A stretch of DNA of 64,000 nt, from assembly GCA_946803715.1 (NCBI GenBank), contig CAMPET010000073.1:76421-140420 (forward strand), given 5' to 3'. This document shows positions 21,707-31,366 of this stretch, in pieces; position 1 is the first letter of the stretch; every line of letters starts with the position of its first letter. This DNA comes from Beroe ovata. Its lineage: Eukaryota > Ctenophora > Nuda > Beroida > Beroidae. A program made the translations under genes and the position numbers. Below the pieces are notes generated by a model. The model saw only the letters and a program-made list of their open reading frames with translations. It searched no databases and was not told the origin of the DNA.

Positions 21707-22023
21707 AGATGCTTGACAAGATACGTAAACACACCTACATGTTGAACCAATTATCAAATGTCAGTGCTCCCAAGCGACGCAAGATGCTGCTCCAAGCACC
21801 ACAACAACTCTTTAACATAATCAAATCTATTTGCAGACTCTTTGTTAGTGGTCAACTAAGTTCAGGACCACCACCACGTTATGAAAAGTTGGTAAAAAGA
21901 ATGAGCACTGAGAAGGTGGCCACTATAAAACAAGCAGCCAAACAAAGGGGAGGGGCTATTGGTGCAATTATTACTGCAGCCTTACCACTCCTTACTCCCC
22001 TCATTTCTAAAATCTTCAAGTGA
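21685..22023 (+). CDS. Small basic Polinton protein with hydrophobic C-terminus
   Basis: 112 residues from ATG 21,685, overlapping the ATPase end by 22 bp in another frame. It is Lys/Arg-rich through most of its length, then has GGAIGAIITAALPLL and ends LISKIFK. This basic body plus Gly/Ala-rich hydrophobic tail resembles small membrane-active or core proteins of adenovirus-like elements. The similarity is of composition only, so the role is uncertain. Confidence 0.65.
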   Translation: MAKRVPIKMLDKIRKHTYMLNQLSNVSAPKRRKMLLQAPQQLFNIIKSICRLFVSGQLSSGPPPRYEKLVKRMSTEKVATIKQAAKQRGGAIGAIITAALPLLTPLISKIFK

Positions 22024-22340
22024 TGTCACGCTACATTTTATTTCCCGATGATGGCAGTGGTGAAACAAGGATGATCCACACCGTGAAAAATTTAGTTTCA
22101 AATGATATCTATGAAGCCATCAAGCACCAGGTGAATGATAAGCACAGATTGAAAGAAATATTGAAGCTACTGGCAAGGAACGGAGTGTATGAGTCTGAAA
22201 GTGGCACCATCATGCTACATGATAAACAATATTCACATGTGATCTTGAGAGATGCTCTCATAGACTTTTGCAATGATAAATTTTACGAAATGTACGAGGA
22301 TTTTTACTCTCTGATGAGAAAGTTTAATACTAATCTTTGA
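22023..22340 (+). CDS. Small Polinton ORF, unknown
   Basis: 105 residues from ATG 22,023, which overlaps the previous stop codon (TGATG arrangement, usual in compact virus-like genomes). The protein is charged and mainly helical with no recognisable motif; MSRYILFPDDGSGETRM starts it. It is the last plus-strand gene and is convergent with the protease gene, 18 bp away. Confidence 0.65.
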   Translation: MSRYILFPDDGSGETRMIHTVKNLVSNDIYEAIKHQVNDKHRLKEILKLLARNGVYESESGTIMLHDKQYSHVILRDALIDFCNDKFYEMYEDFYSLMRKFNTNL

Positions 22341-22357
22341 GAAGAGAAACAAATTTG

Positions 22358-22816
22358 TCAAACCATTGAATTTATTATGTTTAGTACAACATTATCGTTT
22401 CTATTTCTATCACTGGTATATTCCTTCAAAAATTCTTCAAAACCAAGTCCAAGTGACATAATCAAAATAAAGTGTATGGAAAAATGCCCACACGTAAAAC
22501 TATCAAAATCCTGGATTTGTTTATTACTGTACCGAAATGACTTGTAACGGAGAACCAAATCATGAAAGTCATGTGGCAGAGAGTCGCACATTGGGCTCCG
22601 TCCAAATGAATCGAAAAAGTTCACCACATCATCCTTAACATACCAAGCACACCAATGACTGCCCGAATGCATACAGTGGGAGGTGTTGGAGATCCAGCTA
22701 TACTCCGATTTCCGTGGTAACCTGTCGTGACATGATGGTAAGGCACCCAGAAACCCACTTCTTGTATAATCACAGCCCTTCAAGACACGAGCTATTTGAT
22801 CAGAGTTCAGAGCCAT
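22358..22816 (-). CDS. Polinton adenain-like cysteine protease
   Basis: 152-residue protease of the adenovirus-type C5 family, which matures capsid precursors in related viruses. The catalytic set is visible in the expected order: His54 (SGSHWCAW), Asp69 (NFFDSFG), a Gln before the nucleophile (Q102 is the likely one) and Cys109 (SFTCGHFSIHF). It is somewhat shorter than adenoviral proteases (about 200). It lies directly downstream of the major capsid gene, 4 bp away on the same strand. Confidence 0.88.
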   Translation of the reverse strand: MALNSDQIARVLKGCDYTRSGFLGALPSCHDRLPRKSEYSWISNTSHCMHSGSHWCAWYVKDDVVNFFDSFGRSPMCDSLPHDFHDLVLRYKSFRYSNKQIQDFDSFTCGHFSIHFILIMSLGLGFEEFLKEYTSDRNRNDNVVLNIINSMV

Positions 22817-22820
22817 GGTT

Positions 22821-24155
22821 TCACTCTATGATCTCGAGCTCCCTATCGACATTGACTTTTATAACACGATCATAAAGAGCATAGATGATTAGAAGAAGGT
22901 CCTCTGAAATATTCATATCATATCCAATATCAATTTCTAGCTGTGTGGAAGCATACATACAGGGAGCGAGATAGGATACATTTGATCCTGCACGATCATT
23001 GGTTAAACTAACGCCAACCATGAAATTTAAATGAAAGTTCTCACTATCCACCATACAACTGCCATGGTGATCTTTCCCAATTGTCCTATACAACTGCTCC
23101 AAATAAGCTCTATTTTCAGGGTAGATTCTCTTATCGTCATCCATCTTAGATTCAATCTCCAAGGGATCGGTAAAATATGGAATCCCATTGACATGTAACT
23201 GAACCTTAGAAAACGGAATGAATGTGAAAGGATTCGAATCATATGAACCTTCAAAGTCACGACTTCGCTGGAGACATATGAAGCAGTGAGATGGGAGCTT
23301 AGATGTAAATATATCATTCAGCCTTATAATCCTCCCTTGTTGTGCTACAGGCTTTATGATTATTTCAGGCTTTGTCACATAGTATGGAGCTGGTTCTCTC
23401 GCCAAGCGTTCCTCAATAAGATTATGAAACAGCTCTGTTGGCCTGATAAACTTTACATCCAAATGGACACTATCAATATGCACCACATAATCAGTCGAAT
23501 CTCCCATGAGTAGGAACTTATCATTATTCTTAGAAAGAGATACTCGAATGTTCATATTAGAAGGCAATGCTTTTACTGTATTGAATAATGAACAGTGCAA
23601 AGGGGAACAAGTTGTAATAGCTTTGGATGATGCTATGCGCTTTGATCTCTTTACAGCTCCAGTATTCAGGACATTTTCCCCATTAAAAGCGGGGGATTCT
23701 GATTGAGATTTAGTAGCACCCGTATCCATGGCGAAAAGTTGAGTGCAGAATAGATAATCCTCACGATTTTTATCCATATTCAAGATTTGATCAAAAAATG
23801 TTGAATATGCATATGAGTTACGTAGGGATTGCATGAGATCAATCCGATCAGCAACTTTCACATCCACCAACTCCCAAAGAGCATTTGCAAAATTGTTGAC
23901 GACAGAACAATTATCAGTATCCTGTAAGTTTACACCCCCCTTTTTTACCCTGAATGACGTGACTATGTCTATTCCTGATATCATCCCAGATGGCTGGGGT
24001 GGAATAGTAAAATTAATCGGCCCATCATTATATAAGTTAGAAATAGGGTGTACTTTGATATTATATGTGTCCTTAATCACAACCTGAGTCGGTTTTGTTT
24101 GCCAAAGCAATAGATCAGACACAATAGAGTCTTGGCTCCCAATAAACTTTTTCAT
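22821..24155 (-). CDS. Polinton major capsid protein (double jelly-roll type)
   Basis: 444 residues, single intact frame. Sequence pattern and place fit the Polinton major capsid protein, a double jelly-roll fold like the adenovirus hexon, which would build the shell. The N-terminal third includes a conserved-looking NNFANALWELVDVKVADR strand-helix unit, and beta-rich segments follow to the end. No membrane segment or signal peptide. It overlaps the next upstream minus-strand gene by 4 bp. The fold is inferred from family knowledge, not directly visible in sequence. Confidence 0.82.
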   Translation of the reverse strand: MKKFIGSQDSIVSDLLLWQTKPTQVVIKDTYNIKVHPISNLYNDGPINFTIPPQPSGMISGIDIVTSFRVKKGGVNLQDTDNCSVVNNFANALWELVDVKVADRIDLMQSLRNSYAYSTFFDQILNMDKNREDYLFCTQLFAMDTGATKSQSESPAFNGENVLNTGAVKRSKRIASSKAITTCSPLHCSLFNTVKALPSNMNIRVSLSKNNDKFLLMGDSTDYVVHIDSVHLDVKFIRPTELFHNLIEERLAREPAPYYVTKPEIIIKPVAQQGRIIRLNDIFTSKLPSHCFICLQRSRDFEGSYDSNPFTFIPFSKVQLHVNGIPYFTDPLEIESKMDDDKRIYPENRAYLEQLYRTIGKDHHGSCMVDSENFHLNFMVGVSLTNDRAGSNVSYLAPCMYASTQLEIDIGYDMNISEDLLLIIYALYDRVIKVNVDRELEIIE

Positions 24156-24472
24156 ATCCGCTTGCGACGTCGCTTCCTTGGTGGATCAGGATTGGTTGCT
24201 AATTTTGTAAGAAGACGCTTACTCCCAGCGGTAACAGCTTCAGCAGCAGCTTTTTTCAAGTGAGGTTTGACGACAGACGCTCCCGTTTTTATAGTCTTGG
24301 CTAGTATGGGCAATGCACTTTTCACTATCCCACCCAGAAACGAACCAATGCCACGACCATCCTGAGAATAGATGTAATATCCATCATTATCATAACCTGA
24401 ACCATGCTGCAACATAATTCGCCGATATGCTCTGACATCTTGCTCCTTTGGACTGTAAAACTCCATCATCAA
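24152..24472 (-). CDS. Small Polinton protein, Gly-rich hydrophobic core and basic tail
   Basis: 106 residues or slightly fewer (three ATGs in a row at the start). The middle reads GRGIGSFLGGIVKSALPIL and the end PPRKRRRKRI. This resembles small minor virion proteins of Polintons and adenoviruses that carry a membrane-active Gly-rich helix and a basic nuclear-type tail. It overlaps the capsid gene by 4 bp (ATGA type), so the two are probably co-transcribed. Assignment is by composition and position. Confidence 0.7.
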   Translation of the reverse strand: MMMEFYSPKEQDVRAYRRIMLQHGSGYDNDGYYIYSQDGRGIGSFLGGIVKSALPILAKTIKTGASVVKPHLKKAAAEAVTAGSKRLLTKLATNPDPPRKRRRKRI

Positions 24473-24517
24473 TCGATTTGTATTTATAACACAGTGAAAC
24501 TCGCCTTATATAGTCCA

Positions 24518-25363
24518 TCAATTGGATGTATGTTTCATATGAAGAGTTACAACAGTATCATAAGAGTTGTTCATTTCCAATAACTGACCATGCACATCTC
24601 GTATTGTTAGAGTTAAATCAGAAAACTCGCGTACCTCAATTGGAACATAGGACAAATTTTGAAACTCAAAAAACGTATAACCCTTTTTCTTTTCAATGGG
24701 ACAGACACACAATAGCCTGGAACGTCGTCCATTAATGAAACTGTTTTGAACAATGTTGAGATAAATAAAGCACATCTCAGTACCACTAGGAAGGGATGTA
24801 GGACCCGCAAACACAGAAAACTCATTAGAATAAATGCTAGCATTGATGAGTGATAAAAGTGAGTTCGGTTCCGGTTCTATGATGGAAATTGCATCGGGAA
24901 TAAAAGCTGTCAGCTGCCCAAAGGCATTTTTGGTCGTGCATTTTTCACTGTACCCATTACTTTGCAAATAATTGTTTATTGATCCTACGACAGAAGAGAA
25001 AACAGCCTCATTTGTTTCATAGCATCCTGTCGGAATAAAGAGCTTGATCTCATCCGAATTTTCGACATTATCTATTTTATATCGAGTCACCCCATACTGC
25101 ATACCATCTGCTACAGAGAATGTAGATATTTGTGTCTTGTTTATGAGAGTTACCCCTTGGATGGGCGAGCGTACCCTCCTTATTTTGAAAAAGTTATTCT
25201 TCCTATCAATGTTGGAAACTTCCCCATATGCAATCGATTTAATAGATATCTCCATATTTTCAGATAGTTTAACAGGGTCCATTTTAACGGATATAGATGA
25301 TGGACTTCCACCCCGCCCTCCGGCAATAACATAATTACGTGTATAAACAACCATTGCACACAT
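24518..25363 (-). CDS. Polinton minor capsid protein (penton-like)
   Basis: Up to 281 residues; the second ATG at 25,354 is an equally likely start. It is beta-rich with position and size as expected for the single jelly-roll minor capsid protein that forms pentons in Polintons. N-terminal region: RNYVIAGGRGGSPSSISV, and the C-terminal part ends in a beta strand VVTLHMKH. It heads the minus-strand capsid operon-like block (minor capsid, small protein, major capsid, protease). The frame is intact here; a broken copy of its 5' part lies at 25,797-26,005. Confidence 0.8.
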   Translation of the reverse strand: MCAMVVYTRNYVIAGGRGGSPSSISVKMDPVKLSENMEISIKSIAYGEVSNIDRKNNFFKIRRVRSPIQGVTLINKTQISTFSVADGMQYGVTRYKIDNVENSDEIKLFIPTGCYETNEAVFSSVVGSINNYLQSNGYSEKCTTKNAFGQLTAFIPDAISIIEPEPNSLLSLINASIYSNEFSVFAGPTSLPSGTEMCFIYLNIVQNSFINGRRSRLLCVCPIEKKKGYTFFEFQNLSYVPIEVREFSDLTLTIRDVHGQLLEMNNSYDTVVTLHMKHTSN

Positions 25364-25468
25364 TCACACGCTCACAAGTCAACAAATCGTTAAAAGCCAC
25401 ATATCAATGTGTGTGTATTTATATACATGAGGAGGTCTATACAAAGAGCCCGACAATAATTAGCCTAA
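25155..25468. repeat. 314-bp segment repeated exactly at 25,797-26,110
   Basis: The segment covering the 5' part of the minor capsid gene and its upstream region reads identically again 642 bp further on. The second copy is bracketed by single n at 25,796 and 26,111. Confidence 0.95.
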
Positions 25469-25618
25469 CATTCGCATCATGCACTACAGCTTGCCCACTA
25501 ATGTGTACTTATCACGCGAAACACCACTCCCAATATCAGTTCCCCACGGAATCACTATTTGACCCTTCTAACTTTCACTTCCAGTTTAATGATCTCTGCA
25601 TTCACAACCATTTTTTCA

Positions 25619-25795
25619 ACCATGTCCGAATTCGAAATTTGTTTGGTAAAGGTTCTCTGTGTCGAGGAGAAGAGCTCCGAATTCACCAACTTTAAAACCG
25701 TTTACGTGGTTCAAGAGATAGGCTTTTGGCAACAGAAATTTCAGTTTAACATCTTTGAGAACCACGATCTCTATCATGATATAGAACAAGATACC
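25619..25795 (+). CDS. Possible start of another Polinton gene, cut by a contig join
   Basis: An open frame begins near 25,619 (MSEFEICLVKVLCVEEK) and is still open at the n at 25,796. It contains TVYVVQEIGFW. It lies 255 bp upstream of the minor capsid ATG in divergent orientation, so it would be the next gene of the element and shows that the Polinton continues past 25.4 kb. Only about 59 codons are available, so this is weak. Confidence 0.35.
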
Positions 25796-25796
25796 N

Positions 25797-26110
25797 CCTT
25801 GGATGGGCGAGCGTACCCTCCTTATTTTGAAAAAGTTATTCTTCCTATCAATGTTGGAAACTTCCCCATATGCAATCGATTTAATAGATATCTCCATATT
25901 TTCAGATAGTTTAACAGGGTCCATTTTAACGGATATAGATGATGGACTTCCACCCCGCCCTCCGGCAATAACATAATTACGTGTATAAACAACCATTGCA
26001 CACATTCACACGCTCACAAGTCAACAAATCGTTAAAAGCCACATATCAATGTGTGTGTATTTATATACATGAGGAGGTCTATACAAAGAGCCCGACAATA
26101 ATTAGCCTAA
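25797..26110. repeat. Duplicate of 25,155-25,468 (likely small misplaced contig)
   Basis: Exact copy flanked on both sides by single n. It contains the first codons of the minor capsid gene in minus orientation, truncated. Overlapping contig ends placed in series would give this pattern; a real tandem duplication is the alternative. Confidence 0.85.
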
Positions 26111-26129
26111 NTACCACTCTATCCATCTC

Positions 26130-26550
26130 AGAAATAGCTATTTTCCTGTCCAGCTCTTCTGCCACACTGTGTTGAGAGTAAAGCTCTCCAGATAATTCTC
26201 AACACAACGAGTGTTAGAGAAGTTGGAGCAGTATAAAGATTGATAGAACTCTACAACGTGATTGGAGATATCCTGCTGTTCATGCAGGGCCTCCCTCTGG
26301 GGGTGATGAGTTTGGTGATACACTTCTTCTTACCACGGGACTTTTCCAGCTCTCCTTCCTCTACCCACTGTGCATAAGACCTGGTGATTACCCCCTTCAC
26401 ATCCTGCTCAATGATAGAGTAAAGTTTAAATTCACTATCAAAGAGATTTCTGCGCATAAAATTGTTCATAAAATTGGGAGTGTTCTTTATACAAGCAATT
26501 TCCGGCAAAAGGGTCATAAGATTTGTAGATGTGTCCATTGTGTCCATCAA
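26130..26550 (-). pseudogene. LINE ORF2 fragment in left palindrome arm
   Basis: Minus-strand frames encode RRNLFDSEFKLYSIIEQD, a downstream RSYAQWVEEGELEKSR and, in another frame, ISNHVVEFYQSLYCS. This order (linker with R-x-x-W-x-x-xGE, then (I/V)xxFYxxLY) is typical of the region between endonuclease and reverse transcriptase in LINE ORF2. The frame changes once, so this copy is broken. Confidence 0.65.
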
Positions 26551-26848
26551 TAAGGGAATGTCTAATGCACGTCTAATGCACGTCCATTAGACGTCCATTA
26601 GACATTCCGCTCAGTATGAAAATTTGGTATTTTTGTCCATTGCACACCAATGGACACAATGGCCACAATTTGTGCATTTTCGATGTCTAATGGACATGTT
26701 CAATGGACACAATGGACATCGATCTTGTGCATCTGGGTGGACACAACGGACACATCTACAATTCTTCCCTTGTTGATGGACATCAAACTGGTATTTTAGT
26801 CTAATGGACGCAATGGGCAAACATTGATCAATGGACACAATGGACACA

Positions 26849-27265
26849 GTGTGTCCAATACACTATTGGATTCATCATGTCCACTGAACACAATATGTCT
26901 ATTGTTCACATGACGTACACTGTACACAATACCACTACGTCTTTTGTGCACAATACGTTTATTAAACACAATTTGTCCATTGGGCACAACATGTCCACTG
27001 GACATAATATGTTGGACAGAATACCAAATTGTGTGTTCAATAGACATATTGATTCGTACATATTGATTCATATCTGCATATTTTGTCCAATGGCCATATT
27101 TTGTCCAGTGGACAGGCCGTGTCCAGTAGACATGCTGTGTCCAGTAGACATATTGAATCCAATGGGCATAATCCGTCCATTAGCCATATTATGATCAGTG
27201 GGCATTCTGTGTTCAATAGACATAATGTATCAAGTGTGTCTAATGTACATGTGTTTTGGCCACAC
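26849..27265. repeat. Degenerate ~12-bp palindromic tandem units
   Basis: Spacer of the palindrome. It is composed of imperfect repeats of the types ATGTCCACTGGACATA, TTGTCCATTGGGCA and TGTCCAGTAGACAT. Each unit is itself nearly self-complementary. Confidence 0.8.
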
Positions 27266-27563
27266 TGTGTCCATTGTGTCCATTGATCAATGTTTGCCCA
27301 TTGTGTCCATTAGACTAAAATACCAGTTTGATGTCCATCAACAAGGGAAGAATTGTAGATGTGTCCATTGTGTCCACCTAGATGCACAAGATCGATGTCC
27401 ATTGTGTCCATTGAACATGTCTATTAGACATCAAAAATGCACAAATTGTGGCCATTGTGTCCATTGGTGTGCAATGGACAAAAATACCAAATTTTCATAC
27501 TGAGCGGAATGTCTAATGGACGTCTAATGGACGTGCATTAGACGTGCATTAGACATTCCCTTA

Positions 27564-28029
27564 TTGATGGACACAATGGACACATCTACAAATCTTATGA
27601 CCCTTTTGCCGGAAATTGCTTGTATAAAGAACACTCCCAATTTTATGAACAATTTTATGCGCAGAAATCTCTTTGATAGTGAATTTAAACTTTACTCTAT
27701 CATTGAGCAGGATGTGAAGGGGGTAATCACCAGGTCTTATGCACAGTGGGTAGAGGAAGGAGAGCTGGAAAAGTCCCGTGGTAAGAAGAAGTGTATCACC
27801 AAACTCATCACCCCCAGAGGGAGGCCCTGCATGAACAGCAGGATATCTCCAATCACGTTGTAGAGTTCTATCAATCTTTATACTGCTCCAACTTCTCTAA
27901 CACTCGTTGTGTTGAGAATTATCTGGAGAGCTTTACTCTCAACACAGTGTGGCAGAAGAGCTGGACAGGAAAATAGCTATTTCTGAGATGGATAGAGTGG
28001 TAAGTTCCCTGAAAATAACAAGTCTCCTG
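27564..28029 (+). pseudogene. LINE ORF2 fragment in right palindrome arm
   Basis: Same content as the left arm in opposite orientation, extending 27 bp further: ELDRKIAISEMDRVVSSLK, the LINE reverse-transcriptase entry motif, is readable up to n at 28,030. A frameshift separates it from the upstream 99-codon frame. Confidence 0.65.
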
Positions 28030-29666
28030 NTTGGAAAATAATTAATGCTTCAATTACGTCACATACCCGAAGATTATAAAACCTGTTATATTAGTGACTA
28101 TTATATAGCCTGTATTACTATTATTGTGCGATGATATTCCATATGACATGTTATCCAACGAGTCCACTGTCACCACTCCTGTCATCTGCAGGAGGTCACA
28201 CTGCAACAGTACTGATGTCATCAGTCAGCTGATGACACTGACAGTCTAATGACACTGACAGTGGACTCGTTAAATCGCAGATCCTGCATAATGCATACTG
28301 CAATGAGCTTAGCGCTGGCAAGTAGTTTGTATGATTGATGGCAGCATAAACTGCAGGAAAAACTGTGCTTAACAACGACTCAGAATGTTTAACTTCTGGA
28401 TCTGGACCCTAGTGGACTGAGCTGCCACCGCGACTTTGCCACATCAATCAGTACTGAAGAACGTGGACCGAAAGAGATGTAATTGAGCTCATTGTTAAAC
28501 ATAGAGCTTGCACAGGGAACTGCAGAAGGCTGCGAGCACTGGAGCATGCATAACGGATTTGAGAGGTTCTACCAACACATTTACCAGTGGGTATCGGAAC
28601 TCAAGTTGTTGTAATTTGTCCAACTCTACTGTGACAGGGAGCAAGCCACTGATCTCATCACGATTCACGATAATATAACGAGTGCATTGCAGGTCTGCCG
28701 TCCAATCCCTTCATCGCACGGAATGGCTCAAACTTCTCCATAAATGCCTGAATGCTCATTTCAGATTTGTCAAAAGCATCAGGTTTCTTACTACTACACC
28801 TGCTACTCCCGCCCTTAAAGCAAGTTTAGCCTTGGCTATAGCTGCAGTTTCACTCATTTGCAGAGCCTGACGTATTACCTGTTTTTGTTCTTCTGGAAGA
28901 TCTCCGATGGCGTCCACCATGATGATGATCCCAGTAATCACTCACGATCCAATCAAAACAAGCAATGTAAAACAGTAGCTTTCCCGGCCGACACACCAAT
29001 TGCAGACTCGGTATTTCAATTTTTGGATCTCAGTCAAACACGGGAATTTAATTCTCTCGTGCAGTGAAAGTGTACTCAACCAACAAAATTGCTCTCCTAT
29101 AACTCATTATTCAAAAATATTGATTACGATATCTGTCAAAGATAATGAGATTAATAATCCCACGAGATCAATCTCCCAATAATCTGATTGCCTTTAATTT
29201 AGCAATTTATCGGATTTGATCGGAACAAGATAATGGGAGAGAGGGGTCCAGCTAGAGATCTATCCTTCTGCCCCAAATGTCGGCGTTACACGTACTGGTT
29301 GGAGCTCCGACTGATGCTCCTTGTCCCGGCTGCAGCAATGAGCAGACTGTGCGCATACAAGGTGCTCATCTGAAATGAAAATCATTAACTTGACGAATAT
29401 ATATGAAACCTAGACCCACCGCCCTATTCAATTGACCCATCCAGGTATGTGGAAGCTTGTTGAGAAGTCGAGTGAGGGAGCAAACCTCCGACTTCATTTT
29501 CAACAAGGAAGGGAAATTTTTTGCCACATCCTCTTCAATACAGAAGATAAGGAGGAGCTCAAACTTAACGAGGAGATCAGACTATATAACTGGATGAGAC
29601 TATATAACAAGTTTGTTTCACGACATAGTGTCATGGTGCTCAATAACGAAATCTACTCTACTCTAC
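28003..29666. other. No confident gene; one short inverted pair
   Basis: n at 28,030 is a contig join. AACGAGTCCACTGTCA at about 28,157 and TGACAGTGGACTCGTT at about 28,257 form a 16-bp inverted pair enclosing further TGACACTGACAG units, resembling a small MITE. At 28,600-28,940 the minus strand has a broken frame (see next entry). A CPKC..CPGC pair near 29,270-29,330 is spread over two frames and is not called. Confidence 0.45.
28670..28933 (-). pseudogene. Degenerate minus-strand ORF, unknown
   Basis: Starting at an ATG at 28,933 the minus strand reads VDAIGDLPEEQKQVIRQAL, then runs Ala/Lys-rich. After a frame change near 28,815 it continues as DAFDKSEMSIQAFMEKFEPF to a stop. The second part is reminiscent of gag-like proteins of retroelements, but that is a guess. 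A GTAATA donor after EEQKQ is a second explanation (first coding exon of an unknown gene). Confidence 0.25.
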
Positions 29667-30158
29667 TCACTCGAATGGAGGGAAGTCAAGATCTCTGATG
29701 AAATCGTCAGTCAGGACTTCATCGAAGCCCTCATCAATTTCATCTTCATCCTCGATAAAAGCCTCGTTGAGGTCGATGATTGTCTGAATTAAGGGTTATT
29801 AATATATTATACCGTATAACAAGCTTATATGTACAGCTGAAAGCACGGAGTATATGTCTACACGGACCGTCCTTATCAATTTCCAATATTATGTATTCTC
29901 ATTTGAATATGTTGTTTTCTTAGTAAACTCTTACCGACGCATCACTCAACGCCTCCTCGTCAAGCTGCAGATCGAGGTCCATGGCCATGGGCTGAAATTA
30001 TGAAATTCGTTAGTCACCCCATTGAACATGTATGATACAAGAACGAATATGCAGACATAAACTTAAAATATGCTGATATAATACCATACCTCTTCTTCGA
30101 AGCCCTGAGACTCCTGTGTTGATGAAAGCCCCGGGCAAAACACTCCATCCACGTCAAA
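29667..30158 (-). CDS. Acidic C-terminal part of an unrecognised spliced gene
   Basis: Three minus-strand exons with clean splice sites: 30,090-30,158, 29,935-29,991 and 29,667-29,783 (stop TGA). All are in phase 0, with lengths 69, 57 and 117. They are too short for ordinary ORF detection. The protein end is strongly acidic with aliphatic/aromatic residues: FEEE, MDLDLQLDEEALSDAS, IIDLNEAFIEDEDEIDEGF and DDFIRDLDFPPFE at the C-terminus. Such acidic amphipathic tails are common in transcriptional activation or protein-binding regions. The upstream exons are missing; the foldback at 30,211 and the N gap lie in the way. The conserved spacing and absence of stops make a real gene more likely than chance. 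Confidence 0.6.
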
Positions 30159-30210
30159 CTGTTGAGATTATTACCATAAAATTACGTACTACGAAATTGT
30201 GTATTAAGAC

Positions 30211-30476
30211 ATTTTTTCCAAAACCAAATAGGATTTGGTTGTTTCTGTTCGCGGCATCTGGCGTTCTTTATTCTAAACTGTATGATATGAAAAAGAACGC
30301 GGCATATTTGACAGACTGCCGCCACATCACGTGTAGAAACACTGCAGCTTTTTCTAGCGATGTGGCGGCAGTCTGTCAAATATGCCGCGTTCTTTTTCAT
30401 ATCATACAGTTTAGAATAAAGAACGCCAGATGCCGCGAACAGAAACAACCAAATCCTATTTGGTTTTGGAAAAAAT
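30211..30476. repeat. Perfect foldback repeat, 118-bp arms, 30-bp loop
   Basis: Arms 30,211-30,328 and 30,359-30,476 are inverted copies with no difference seen, separated by 30 bp. The right arm ends 3 bp before the N gap at 30,479. The outer end reads ATTTTTTCCAAAACC. The arms carry no transposase-like coding, so this is a non-autonomous foldback/MITE-type element, or an artefact of read-through at a gap edge. Confidence 0.9.
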
Positions 30477-30478
30477 AT

Positions 30479-31366
30479 NNNNNNNNNNNNNNNNNNNNNN
30501 NNNNNNNNNNNNNNNNNNNNNNNNNNNNNNNNNNNNNNNNNNNNNNNNNNNNNNNNNNNNNNNNNNNNNNNNNNNNNNNNNNNNNNNNNNNNNNNNNNNN
30601 NNNNNNNNNNNNNNNNNNNNNNNNNNNNNNNNNNNNNNNNNNNNNNNNNNNNNNNNNNNNNNNNNNNNNNNNNNNNNNNNNNNNNNNNNNNNNNNNNNNN
30701 NNNNNNNNNNNNNNNNNNNNNNNNNNNNNNNNNNNNNNNNNNNNNNNNNNNNNNNNNNNNNNNNNNNNNNNNNNNNNNNNNNNNNNNNNNNNNNNNNNNN
30801 NNNNNNNNNNNNNNNNNNNNNNNNNNNNNNNNNNNNNNNNNNNNNNNNNNNNNNNNNNNNNNNNNNNNNNNNNNNNNNNNNNNNNNNNNNNNNNNNNNNN
30901 NNNNNNNNNNNNNNNNNNNNNNNNNNNNNNNNNNNNNNNNNNNNNNNNNNNNNNNNNNNNNNNNNNNNNNNNNNNNNNNNNNNNNNNNNNNNNNNNNNNN
31001 NNNNNNNNNNNNNNNNNNNNNNNNNNNNNNNNNNNNNNNNNNNNNNNNNNNNNNNNNNNNNNNNNNNNNNNNNNNNNNNNNNNNNNNNNNNNNNNNNNNN
31101 NNNNNNNNNNNNNNNNNNNNNNNNNNNNNNNNNNNNNNNNNNNNNNNNNNNNNNNNNNNNNNNNNNNNNNNNNNNNNNNNNNNNNNNNNNNNNNNNNNNN
31201 NNNNNNNNNNNNNNNNNNNNNNNNNNNNNNNNNNNNNNNNNNNNNNNNNNNNNNNNNNNNNNNNNNNNNNNNNNNNNNNNNNNNNNNNNNNNNNNNNNNN
31301 NNNNNNNNNNNNNNNNNNNNNNNNNNNNNNNNNNNNNNNNNNNNNNNNNNNNNNNNNNNNNNNNNN
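30479..31366. other. Assembly gap, 888 N
   Basis: Run of N directly after the foldback repeat. The upstream exons of the acidic minus-strand gene may be inside or beyond it. Confidence 0.98.

Larger units (their letters stand above)
26112..28002. repeat. Large palindrome: two ~740-bp arms and a ~415-bp spacer
   Basis: Left arm 26,112-26,848 and right arm 27,266-28,002 are inverted copies around an axis at 27,057. Encoded frames match exactly in the outer part and differ at four residues in the inner part, so identity is about 99 percent. Inner arm and spacer are built from degenerate GTCCATTG / CAATGGAC units (many TCCAGTGGACA-type palindromes). The outer part of each arm encodes LINE-like protein fragments. 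The left arm ends exactly at n 26,111, and the right arm runs on to n 28,030. Confidence 0.92.

Noticed and set aside
11000-26110. Terminal inverted repeats of the Polinton
   Set aside because: I compared the flanks by eye and found no matching long inverted ends. The right end is cut by contig joins, so no TIR or 6-bp target duplication is claimed.
29230-29375. CPKC...CPGC zinc-ribbon-like pair
   Set aside because: The two halves are in different frames without splice sites between them, so no protein contains both.
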